From JAJRRH01 sp047638815 (GTDB taxonomy: Bacteria; Bacteroidota; Bacteroidia; Flavobacteriales_D; JABDKJ01): a DNA stretch of 38,006 nt. A model generated the notes under the pieces. That model was given only the letters and a program-made list of their open reading frames with translations. It did no database searches and was not told the DNA's origin. Position numbers and translations under genes: made by a program. The stretch is from the NCBI GenBank assembly GCA_047638815.1, contig JBLIMR010000023.1, positions 1 to 38,006 of the forward strand, written 5' to 3'. Of the stretch, positions 28,645-35,865 are shown one piece after another. Within the stretch, counting starts at the first letter, position 1. Every line of letters starts with the position of its first letter.

Positions 28645-30129
28645 TCAATCGAGAGCCTCTGCTTTTGAGTTGTTGGCACGCCAGAAAATATTTTTGTCAA
28701 TCGAATTTACAGTTCCATCTAGGTTGAAATCAGATCTAAAGAGTATATAATCAAATGCTTGTCCGTTTTGAGTGCGCCAAAATATATTTTTATCAATCGC
28801 ATTTATCGTACCGTCCCCATTCGCATCACCTGAAATTAATAGGGCTGTGCTATTGAGAATTATTCTTGCATTAACCCCATAGACTTCAAAACTGGGATCC
28901 GAGAAATCGATGTTTATCGGACTTGAGGTATCGAGTGCATTTAACGTACGAACACCAAAGTGATTTCTGTGTCTTATGGCGACTACAACTTCATTAAACC
29001 CCTGACTGTCAAAAGTTAAACTTGATTGTTGCGTTGCATCTGTTATCTCGCCATTTCGCTTTATTAAAGCCGATTGAGAATCAATAATGATATTTGGATT
29101 TTGCGGATCCCTCAATTCAATATAGATCCAATCTGTAATGGCATCGTCACCAATGACGTTGAGCATCGTACTTGTTGTTGAGGTAGGCTGTCCATTAAAA
29201 CCCAGAGCCGTGAAAGGCTCCATCAATGGAATGGAATTGTTGATCCTAAGATTATCCGACATTCTCTGAGTGTTGTCGTCAAAAGGCCCTTCTAAAAAGG
29301 CAATGATATTAAGAACAATTTCCGTTGGGGTTAAAATGCCCCATGGATCTGCTGCTATATCTCCACCCCAAATTTTTGATGCAATGGCAGGATTATCAAT
29401 GAATGGATTTCTATTCCCTTGCACTCCCTCAATGATGTCATTCCTTTGAAGCTCATAGGGAGAAACATCATCAATGGCATTCCAGGTTAGAAATAGATCT
29501 ATCATATCCTGATCAATACTATTTACTTGGCCTATCCCCACATTAATAGGTAGGCATTGGTTACCATATCGAAGGTACATGTACATCATTATTCTGGCAC
29601 AATCCCCCTTCCATTCATCACCAGGATACCACCCAGTACCATTATAGTTGGCTGTTCCGCTGCCGTCAATAAAACGATGATTGTTTCGAGTGCTATTCAT
29701 TTGAACATCACAGGATCTCAAATGATGTGCATCTGATCCAGGTCCGCTATTTGAGAATGTCGGTGTACCCAATGATTTTGGATAAACATGTTCTCTATTC
29801 CAATCTCCTACATTCCCTCCGTTTAGATTCTCATCTCTGGTGTAATCGTTTATGATACTGGCATCTGAATCATCAGAGCCATATATCAATCTTACTAAAT
29901 CACCACTGCCAGGTTCATGATCCGTTTGCATTAAAACATCCCAAGCAGTAGAATATGATATTGTTGTAGTGTGATTGCTTATCATATGACCAGCAAGGTC
30001 ATTTTTAAGCGCAATGCCCTCAAGATTAAAGTCTACGCCATTGTAATAAACTCCTTGTCCCATGATTGAAAACATGGAGAACAACATTGATATTACCAGT
30101 AGAAATTTTCGGAAAGTTTTAAGAATCAT
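28645..30129 (-). CDS. Secreted endonuclease I (EndA/NucM family) with dockerin-like C-terminus
   Basis: A 494-residue secreted nuclease. The signal peptide is MILKTFRKFLLVISMLFSMF up to about residue 24; the frame also has an ATG at 30153. The nuclease domain spans about 30-265, with GDWNREHVYPKS (H114), SDAHHLRSCDVQMNSTRN and GDCARIMMYMYLRYGNQC closely matching the downstream paralogue. A beta-rich linker region follows at about 270-430. Residues about 435-488 hold two calcium-binding dockerin-like repeats: GDANGDGTINAIDKNIFWR and SDFNLDGTVNSIDKNIFWR. There is no T9SS domain. The dockerin module may dock the enzyme to a surface partner or stabilise the fold; export route unclear. Confidence 0.88.
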   Translation of the reverse strand: MILKTFRKFLLVISMLFSMFSIMGQGVYYNGVDFNLEGIALKNDLAGHMISNHTTTISYSTAWDVLMQTDHEPGSGDLVRLIYGSDDSDASIINDYTRDENLNGGNVGDWNREHVYPKSLGTPTFSNSGPGSDAHHLRSCDVQMNSTRNNHRFIDGSGTANYNGTGWYPGDEWKGDCARIMMYMYLRYGNQCLPINVGIGQVNSIDQDMIDLFLTWNAIDDVSPYELQRNDIIEGVQGNRNPFIDNPAIASKIWGGDIAADPWGILTPTEIVLNIIAFLEGPFDDNTQRMSDNLRINNSIPLMEPFTALGFNGQPTSTTSTMLNVIGDDAITDWIYIELRDPQNPNIIIDSQSALIKRNGEITDATQQSSLTFDSQGFNEVVVAIRHRNHFGVRTLNALDTSSPINIDFSDPSFEVYGVNARIILNSTALLISGDANGDGTINAIDKNIFWRTQNGQAFDYILFRSDFNLDGTVNSIDKNIFWRANNSKAEALD

Positions 30130-30242
30130 GAACAAATTTAAGCATATTGTCACATACCAAGGAAGAATTTAGACAAATTATTGGAAGTGTTATTTCCGAA
30201 TGATCACATTGCATGAAAGATTAAAGGTAGAATGCAACTAAC

Positions 30243-30363
30243 CGTAAAAGTCTTTGCCCCGGCTACTTCGACAAGCTCAGCACATCGCCTAAAGGGTGGA
30301 CTTTTTCTAATATCGCAGTCAATTTTGCTCCCTTTGGGGCTGGGGCAGACAAAATTGACGGTG
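30243..30363. repeat. Double-hairpin dispersed repeat, copy 2, with inserted sequence
   Basis: Shares with 4211-4312 the arms AAAAGTCTTTGCCCC, GACTTTTTCTAAT, AGTCAATTTTGC and GGGGCAGACAAAATTGACGG. Hairpin 1 is widened by a 29-base insert containing CTACTTCGACAAGCTCAGCA, a motif that from memory is very common between genes in many bacteria. Hairpin 2 has a different inner loop. Located downstream of the nucleoside transporter gene on the same strand, as copy 1 is downstream of mutS. The rest of the gap 30130-30446 holds nothing recognisable. Confidence 0.7.
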
Positions 30364-30446
30364 TTTCTACTTAAAAATCTACATGAATTGTGCAAAAGCC
30401 CTAGATCAATAAAAATTTTGTTGTTGTCCTAGAATAGCAAGAAATA

Positions 30447-31820
30447 TTAATACAAAATCCCAATCAAAGTTGCCGACAATAGTGAAGCAATTGTTCCTCC
30501 GATAAGTGCCTTTATGCCGAATTCGGAAAGCGTCTTTCTTTGGCTAGGCGCAAGAAATCCTATACCACCTATTTGTATTCCAATAGAAGCAAAGTTTGCA
30601 AAACCACACAACATGTAAGTTGCCATGATGATACTCTTTTCATGCGTCAAGTGAAGAGCATTTTCCGGATTTTTAAGACCAGATAGTTGAATATAACCTA
30701 TGAATTCACTGGCCACTATTTTGATGCCCAAAAGCTGGCCCATTAATGTAGTGTCTTCAGAAGCAACACCTATCAGCCACATTAATGGAGCAAAAATGTA
30801 TCCCAAGATTAACTCTAGAGATAGGGCGCTGTAGATCGTATTATTGGCAATAACTTCGTTGAGTGATGTGAAATGCCATCCGACAGAGGCAATACCATCA
30901 AAGCCACCAACCAAACCGAGCACACCATTTATTAAAGCGATAAATGCTACGAATACGAGAAGCATTGCTCCCACATTTGCAGCCAATTTCAAACCTTCAG
31001 TAGTTCCTCCTGCAATGGCATCCAAAATGTTGGAACCTATTTTTTCATTAGAAACAACGACATTGGAATCCACCTCTTCAGTTTCGGGATAAAGCATTTT
31101 TGAGATGACAATAGCCCCAGGTGCTGCCATTACAGATGCAGCTAAAAGATGTCGCGCAAATTGTTGTCTAAGAACAGGATCATCACCACCCAAAAACCCA
31201 ATATAGGCCGCGAGAACACCCCCAGCAACTGTAGCCATACCACCAACCATAACCAAAAGCATCTCCGACTTGGTCATTTTATCAAGGTAGGCCTTAATCA
31301 TTAAAGGCGCTTCTGTTTGACCCAAGAAAATGTTGCCTGCAACACTTAGACTTTCAGCGCCAGAGATTTTCATGATCTTCGTCATTAATCGAGCAAGAAG
31401 CGAAACTAATTTCTGTATAATCCCAAGATAAAACAGGACAGAAGTAAGGGCGGAAAAGAATATTATCGTAGGTAAAACCTGAAATGCAAAAATGAAACCA
31501 AAAGAACTGACATCCATCAATTTATCCCCGATGAGAAATACACTTCCATCCCTAGTATAATCCAAGATACTCGTAAACATCCGGCCTCCAAAATCGAATA
31601 TCTCACTAATAAAACTGAGGTCAAATCTCCAAGAGCCAACATTGAACCCAATGTCCGAGCCTTTAAGAATTCCAACAGCCAAAAACAATTGAGCACCCAA
31701 ACCGTAAAGCACGGTTTTCCAATTTATGGCTTTTCTATTACTACTCAATAAGTAAGCAATGAACAACAGCACACCCATGCCTAATACACCACGAAAAATC
31801 GATATTAAAGTATCCCCCAT
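30447..31820 (-). CDS. Concentrative nucleoside transporter (CNT/NupC family)
   Basis: A 457-residue inner-membrane transporter that imports nucleosides with H+ or Na+. Hydrophobic helices run through the whole chain. Family landmarks include GAESLSVAGNIFLGQTEAPLMIKAYL (first nucleoside/ion site), the GGMATVAGGVLAAYIGFLGG loop and the C-terminal MATYMLCGFANFASIGIQIGG (second site). Full length. It is the last gene of a minus-strand series etfB, etfA, DUF151, transporter; this order is, from memory, widely conserved in Bacteroidota. Functionally it would take up products released by the secreted nucleases encoded just downstream. The 308-bp gap upstream suggests a separate promoter. Confidence 0.93.
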   Translation of the reverse strand: MGDTLISIFRGVLGMGVLLFIAYLLSSNRKAINWKTVLYGLGAQLFLAVGILKGSDIGFNVGSWRFDLSFISEIFDFGGRMFTSILDYTRDGSVFLIGDKLMDVSSFGFIFAFQVLPTIIFFSALTSVLFYLGIIQKLVSLLARLMTKIMKISGAESLSVAGNIFLGQTEAPLMIKAYLDKMTKSEMLLVMVGGMATVAGGVLAAYIGFLGGDDPVLRQQFARHLLAASVMAAPGAIVISKMLYPETEEVDSNVVVSNEKIGSNILDAIAGGTTEGLKLAANVGAMLLVFVAFIALINGVLGLVGGFDGIASVGWHFTSLNEVIANNTIYSALSLELILGYIFAPLMWLIGVASEDTTLMGQLLGIKIVASEFIGYIQLSGLKNPENALHLTHEKSIIMATYMLCGFANFASIGIQIGGIGFLAPSQRKTLSEFGIKALIGGTIASLLSATLIGILY

Positions 31821-32128
31821 TAAAGCAAAACTTAGAATTATTGGGCAAGATACATTTTTAAATAGAATTCAATAAAAAATGGAATTAATTAGAAATTTGG
31901 GGATTTTTATTTGAGGAAAATATCAGTAATAGAACCCATAAAAACTGAAATAGAGGCAATAATAACAAACAAAAATGAACAATAATGAAGCTCAAACTGT
32001 GCAAAGGCTCCCTTCAGGGAATCAAAGGATCGAGGATTGATATTCTGCCATTTTATAACCAACCAGTCTCAAAATATCTTTAGGTAACAACCCGTCCCTT
32101 TCACTCGACCCTCGTCCCCAAAAGATCA
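31821..32128. other. 308-bp intergenic region, mostly featureless
   Basis: AT-rich spacer between the transporter and the DUF151 gene. Apart from the short repeat at 32010-32028, no gene, terminator or clear TAnnTTTG promoter was found. On the minus strand, TAAGTTTTG next to the transporter start is one base too long to be an exact -7 box. Confidence 0.4.
32010..32028. repeat. Short dispersed palindromic repeat CCCTTYAGGG, copy 2
   Basis: CCCTTCAGGGAATCAAAGG differs from 1850-1868 at two of 19 positions, both T/C, and shares a GTGC...GG upstream flank. Confidence 0.45.
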
Positions 32129-32731
32129 CTAATTCTCCTGAGACCTCTTAGCGATTTCGTCCCTTAACTTAGAAGCACGTTCATAATTTTCATTAGAAAT
32201 TGCCAGGTCGAGTTCTTTTTTAAGAGCATCCATACCTTTTATATTAAGGTCCTCATTTCCTTCTTTAATAAGGTCTTCAACTTCCATATCTGGAGATGAA
32301 ATTTCTTCTGAAATCAAATCATCATCGATGACAATCCCCGTTGAATTTAAAATGAATTCGTAGGTATAAATTGGACATGCATATCTAACAGCTAAAGCAA
32401 CAGCATCAGAAGTTCTTGAATCGATCTCCAAAGTCTTACCGTCCTTTTCACATATAATTTTAGCGAAGAATATCCCCTCGACTAAATTATAGATGATAAT
32501 TTCGGTAATGTTCACTTCATAATTATCGGTGAACGCTTTGAATAGATCGTGTGTCAAGGGACGACTTGGCGTCATGCTCTCAAGTTCAATCGCAATGGCT
32601 TGAGCTTCGAAGCCACCAATTATAATAGGTAAACGTCTTTTCCCTTCCTCTTCACCCAGAATGAGAGCATATGCTCCAGACTGAGTTTGACTGTATGACA
32701 GGCCTATTATTTCTAATTTTATTCTTTCCAT
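32129..32731 (-). CDS. Bifunctional nuclease-family protein (DUF151) with UVR domain
   Basis: A 200-residue protein. Residues about 5-135 are the DUF151/BFN domain (GAYALILGEEEGKRRLPIIIGGFEAQAIA, then IDSRTSDAVALAVR), which in characterised members has RNase and DNase activity. An acidic linker follows (SEEISSPDMEVEDLIKEG). Residues about 166-195 are a UvrB/UvrC (UVR) motif, KKELDLAISNENYERASKLRDEI, often used for protein contacts. It is cytoplasmic. It lies 85 bp downstream of etfA, with a perfect palindrome (32747-32763) in its leader, so it may have its own regulation. Confidence 0.92.
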   Translation of the reverse strand: MERIKLEIIGLSYSQTQSGAYALILGEEEGKRRLPIIIGGFEAQAIAIELESMTPSRPLTHDLFKAFTDNYEVNITEIIIYNLVEGIFFAKIICEKDGKTLEIDSRTSDAVALAVRYACPIYTYEFILNSTGIVIDDDLISEEISSPDMEVEDLIKEGNEDLNIKGMDALKKELDLAISNENYERASKLRDEIAKRSQEN

Positions 32732-32746
32732 GCTACTTCTTCGGAG

Positions 32747-32763
32747 GAGTCATAATATGACTC
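32747..32763. promoter_or_regulatory. Perfect palindrome GAGTCAT-aat-ATGACTC upstream of the DUF151 gene
   Basis: 7-bp arms around a 3-bp spacer, 16 bp before the start codon. The size and symmetry suit a dimeric regulator; in RNA it would make a small hairpin next to the ribosome binding region. Confidence 0.4.
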
Positions 32764-32816
32764 AACAAGATCTTATACGAATATAATAATAAAATGTTTT
32801 ATTCTTAATTCAGAGA

Positions 32817-33752
32817 TTATAGTTGTTTGATCGCTTCTATTAATTTAGGGACTACTTCGAAAGCATCTCCAACGATGCCATAATCGGCAGCTTTGAAGAA
32901 AGGAGCCTCAGCATCTGTGTTTATTACAACAATGGTTTTACTTGCATTAACGCCAGCCAAATGTTGTATCGCACCAGATATTCCAATGGCAATATATAGG
33001 TTTGGACGTATTGCCACACCTGTTTGGCCAACATGTTCATGATGCGGTCTCCATCCAATATCCGCTACTGGTCTAGAGCAGGCTGTAGCTGCACCTAATA
33101 CACTTGCCAACTCCTCAATCATTCCCCAGTTTTCAGGTCCTTTAAGGCCACGTCCTGCGGATACAACCTTTTCAGCGTCTGGTAAAGCGATATCTCCTTC
33201 CTGCATCTTAGTGCCTGTAATCTTAACTTTTGCTTCACCAGCATCTGCATCAAAACTCTCAATGGATACTGTCGCTGCATTCTCTTCGGCTGGAAAAGAA
33301 TTAGGCATCAGGCTAACAATCTTTATATCCGTATCAATGGATACACTTGCAAAAGCTTTTCCAGAAAACACTGGTCTTTCAACAGTAAAACCAGCACCCG
33401 TGTCCGGCAATGAAATTGCGCCAGAGATCATACCTGCTTTAAGTTTTCCAGAAACCAAAGGAGCAACTGACTTCCCAATAAGATCGTGAGAAAAGATCAT
33501 AATTTTCGAAGCTGTATGTGATACAGCAGCAGAAACTAGGTTGGCCATCTGACTGTCATCTGGATTTGTAAGACTTCTGTTTACTAAAACTTTGCTTACA
33601 CCGAACGTTCCAAGTGAAGTTAAGTCCTCATCTGATATGTCGCCATATGTGACTACGATTACCTCTTCGTCAATCTTTCGGGCATAGGAACAAGCTTCCT
33701 GAGCGTTTTTACTAATCTCTTTTTTGTGAGATATGAATACTAATACTGACAT
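32817..33752 (-). CDS. etfA: Electron transfer flavoprotein, alpha subunit
   Basis: The 311-residue alpha subunit of ETF, the FAD-containing heterodimer that takes electrons from acyl-CoA dehydrogenases and hands them to the quinone pool. The C-terminal FAD domain carries the family signatures SAGRGLKGPENWGMIEELA, ACSRPVADIGWRPHHEHVG, and PNLYIAIGISGAIQHLAG (the latter is the conserved AIGISGAIQH segment). The N-terminal Rossmann-like domain is complete. The gene follows etfB with a 20-bp gap, and together they form an operon. Confidence 0.97.
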   Translation of the reverse strand: MSVLVFISHKKEISKNAQEACSYARKIDEEVIVVTYGDISDEDLTSLGTFGVSKVLVNRSLTNPDDSQMANLVSAAVSHTASKIMIFSHDLIGKSVAPLVSGKLKAGMISGAISLPDTGAGFTVERPVFSGKAFASVSIDTDIKIVSLMPNSFPAEENAATVSIESFDADAGEAKVKITGTKMQEGDIALPDAEKVVSAGRGLKGPENWGMIEELASVLGAATACSRPVADIGWRPHHEHVGQTGVAIRPNLYIAIGISGAIQHLAGVNASKTIVVINTDAEAPFFKAADYGIVGDAFEVVPKLIEAIKQL

Positions 33753-33772
33753 TAATGTTGAGTTTAAATTTT

Positions 33773-34513
33773 TTAAATGGCCTTGGCCTCATTTTGCAAT
33801 AAGTTGACAAGTTCTTGGACATTGTCAGCATCGATCATTTTACATGCAGATTTTTCTGGTGGTAAAGTGTAAGTGACATCATGACTAAGACCCGCTGATC
33901 CAGAAGGCTGAATGACTTCCAGCGTCTTTGTTCTGGCGGCCATAATACCCCGCATATTTGGAATTCTTTGCTCTGCCATTCCCTTTGCAGCACTAACGAC
34001 AATTGGTAATTGCGCTTCTACGATCTCTTCTCCACCCACAATGTCTCTATGCAATGTAGCAGTAGTTCCGTCCACTTCCAATTTTGTCGCAAGTGAGACA
34101 TAGGCTATGTCCATAATACCTGCGATTATTCCCGCAACTTGAGATCCATTAAAGTTTATGGTTTCTTTACCTGTGAGTATAATATCAAATCCGCCACTTT
34201 GAGCATAATTGGCAACCTCTTGAGCCACACTAAAAGCATCTGGAGCATCCATATCAACCCTTACAGCATTATCTGCACCGATGGCTAAAGCTTTTCTAAC
34301 GATAGGATCGTGGTCGGCACCTCCCACCGTAAATGTAGTGACGGAGCCACCTAAAGTTTCTTTTAACTCTAGTCCTCTTACCAAAGCATACCATTCATCG
34401 TATGGATTTACAATAAACTGTATGCCATTTGCATCAAATTTGGTATTGCCATCAGTGAAAGCAATTTTAGAAGTCGTATCTGGTGCTTTACTTACGCAAA
34501 CTAATATTTTCAT
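33773..34513 (-). CDS. etfB: Electron transfer flavoprotein, beta subunit
   Basis: The 246-residue beta subunit of ETF. It contains MKILVCVSKAPDTTSKIAF at the start, NPYDEWYALVRGLELKE, the AMP-site region ILTGKETINFNGSQVAGIIA, and the VSAAKGMAEQRIPNMRGIMAARTK ETF-beta signature. It is the first gene of etfB-etfA, transcribed away from pdhB; the 250-bp divergent region contains a perfect palindrome at 34581-34596. No exact TAnnTTTG element is seen on its strand. Confidence 0.97.
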   Translation of the reverse strand: MKILVCVSKAPDTTSKIAFTDGNTKFDANGIQFIVNPYDEWYALVRGLELKETLGGSVTTFTVGGADHDPIVRKALAIGADNAVRVDMDAPDAFSVAQEVANYAQSGGFDIILTGKETINFNGSQVAGIIAGIMDIAYVSLATKLEVDGTTATLHRDIVGGEEIVEAQLPIVVSAAKGMAEQRIPNMRGIMAARTKTLEVIQPSGSAGLSHDVTYTLPPEKSACKMIDADNVQELVNLLQNEAKAI

Positions 34514-34580
34514 ATCAATAATTATTTTCGAAAAATCTTTTAATTCCCTTCTTAAAACGCTGATCTATTGAGATTGTTTA

Positions 34581-34596
34581 AAGCAAAAATTTGCTT
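34581..34596. promoter_or_regulatory. Perfect palindrome AAGCAAA-aa-TTTGCTT between etfB and pdhB
   Basis: 7-bp arms with a 2-bp spacer, 68 bp upstream of etfB and 137 bp before the pdhB promoter box. A likely binding site for a dimeric regulator of the etf operon, and possibly both directions. Confidence 0.4.
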
Positions 34597-34732
34597 GCAC
34601 GTCTTAGAAAAGATTTGCGCGAATTTACAAAGTCCTGTCTCTAATAAAAATAAATTGGCATGAAATTCATCTTTGAATTTAAGGGTGAAAATTTATTCAA
34701 TTCATATGCAGAATAGAAAGAGAAATTAATTT

Positions 34733-34740
34733 TAACTTTG
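34733..34740 (+). promoter_or_regulatory. -7 promoter element for pdhB
   Basis: TAACTTTG matches TAnnTTTG; the start near 34745 leaves about 20 bases to the ATG at 34764. No TTG at the -33 distance. Confidence 0.55.
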
Positions 34741-34763
34741 CTTCCTTCAAAAAGGGAAAAATT

Positions 34764-35741
34764 ATGCGAGAAATACAATTCAGAGAGGCCATTCGTGAAG
34801 CAATGAGTGAAGAGATGAGAGCAGATGAAACTGTTTTCTTAATGGGAGAAGAGGTTGCGGAATATAATGGTGCATATAAGGCAAGTAAGGGTATGTTAGC
34901 GGAGTTTGGTGAGAAGAGAGTGATTGATACGCCTATTGCTGAATTGGGTTTTACGGGCATCGCTGTTGGTGCCGCCATGAATGGTTTAAGACCTATTGTG
35001 GAGTTTATGACTTGGAATTTTGCCATTTTAGCTGCAGATCAGATTATCAATTCGGCCGCAAAAATGCTTCAGATGTCGGGTGGTCAGTTAAATGTACCAA
35101 TCGTTTTTCGTGGACCAAATGGACCTGCCGGTCAATTGGGAGCTACACACAGTCAGAGTTTTGAAGCTTTTTATGCGCACGTTCCAGGTTTGAAGGTGGT
35201 GACACCATCCAATCCTTATGACGCTAAGGGATTATTGAAAGCTGCTATAAGAGATAACGATCCTGTTGTCTTTATGGAGTCTGAAAGAATGTATGGTGAT
35301 GTTGGAGAGATTCCAGAAGGAGAGTACATTATCCCATTAGGCGTAGCAGCTGTTAAGGTTAAAGGAACAGATGTCACATTAGTATCTTATGGTAAAATCA
35401 TGAAAGTTGCCTTAGCCGCAGCAGCTGAGATGGAGAAAGAAGGCATCAGTGTTGAGGTTATCGATTTAAGAACGATTAGACCATTAGATACCGATACCAT
35501 TCTTGAGTCTGTGAAAAAAACCAATAGATTGGTTGTCCTAGAGGAAAGCTGGCCAGTAGCTTCTATATCTTCAGAGATTGCATATAGAGTTCAGAAACAT
35601 GCATTTGATTATCTTGATGCACCTGTAAGAAGAGTGTGTATGGCCGATACGCCATTGGCTTTTGCGATTCCGTTAATTGAAGAGGCAATTCCAGATATAA
35701 AGGACACTATCGCTGCAATCAAAGAGGTGTTGTACATCTAA
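34764..35741 (+). CDS. pdhB: Pyruvate dehydrogenase E1 component, beta subunit
   Basis: The 325-residue beta subunit of the E1 heterotetramer that decarboxylates pyruvate with thiamine diphosphate and feeds acetyl-CoA synthesis. It starts MREIQFREAIREAMSEEMRA and contains GEEVAEYNGAYKASKGML, DTPIAELGFTGIAVGAAMNG (with the TDP-contacting Glu of this family), FRGPNGPAGQLGATHSQSFE and VIDLRTIRPLD. Full length. The alpha subunit and E2 genes are not in the window, as is common in Bacteroidota where they are unlinked. It is divergent to etfB and followed by a long hairpin at 35787-35818. Confidence 0.96.
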   Translation: MREIQFREAIREAMSEEMRADETVFLMGEEVAEYNGAYKASKGMLAEFGEKRVIDTPIAELGFTGIAVGAAMNGLRPIVEFMTWNFAILAADQIINSAAKMLQMSGGQLNVPIVFRGPNGPAGQLGATHSQSFEAFYAHVPGLKVVTPSNPYDAKGLLKAAIRDNDPVVFMESERMYGDVGEIPEGEYIIPLGVAAVKVKGTDVTLVSYGKIMKVALAAAAEMEKEGISVEVIDLRTIRPLDTDTILESVKKTNRLVVLEESWPVASISSEIAYRVQKHAFDYLDAPVRRVCMADTPLAFAIPLIEEAIPDIKDTIAAIKEVLYI

Positions 35742-35786
35742 TCTTACACCTAATTGTAAGGGGCCATTTACAAGGTGGTAACAATA

Positions 35787-35818
35787 AATGATTGGATTCT
35801 TGTGTAGAATCAATCATT
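35787..35818 (+). promoter_or_regulatory. Long inverted repeat overlapping the pyrophosphatase promoter
   Basis: AATGATTGGATTCT (35787-35800) pairs with AGAATCAATCATT (35806-35818) over 13 bp with one bulged G and a TGTGT loop. The -33 TTG of the next gene lies at the loop. A short T-run (TATTTTTG) follows 6 bases later, so the same structure could also act as a weak terminator for pdhB. Confidence 0.45.
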
Positions 35819-35830
35819 ATTCTATTTTTG
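35800..35830 (+). promoter_or_regulatory. Complete promoter (-33 TTG, -7 TATTTTTG) for the membrane pyrophosphatase
   Basis: TTG at 35800-35802 and TATTTTTG at 35823-35830 are 20 bp apart, the standard Bacteroidota spacing. Start near 35834, leader about 32 bases to the ATG at 35866. Confidence 0.6.
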
Positions 35831-35865
35831 CGCTCCAAAATTTTCTAAACAAAATAATAAATATT

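Noticed and set aside
30133..30140. TAAATTTG box directly before the dockerin endonuclease gene
   Set aside because: It is an exact -7 match on the minus strand but only 3 bp from the ATG at 30129, so it would give a leaderless message. Kept as unproven rather than listed as a promoter.
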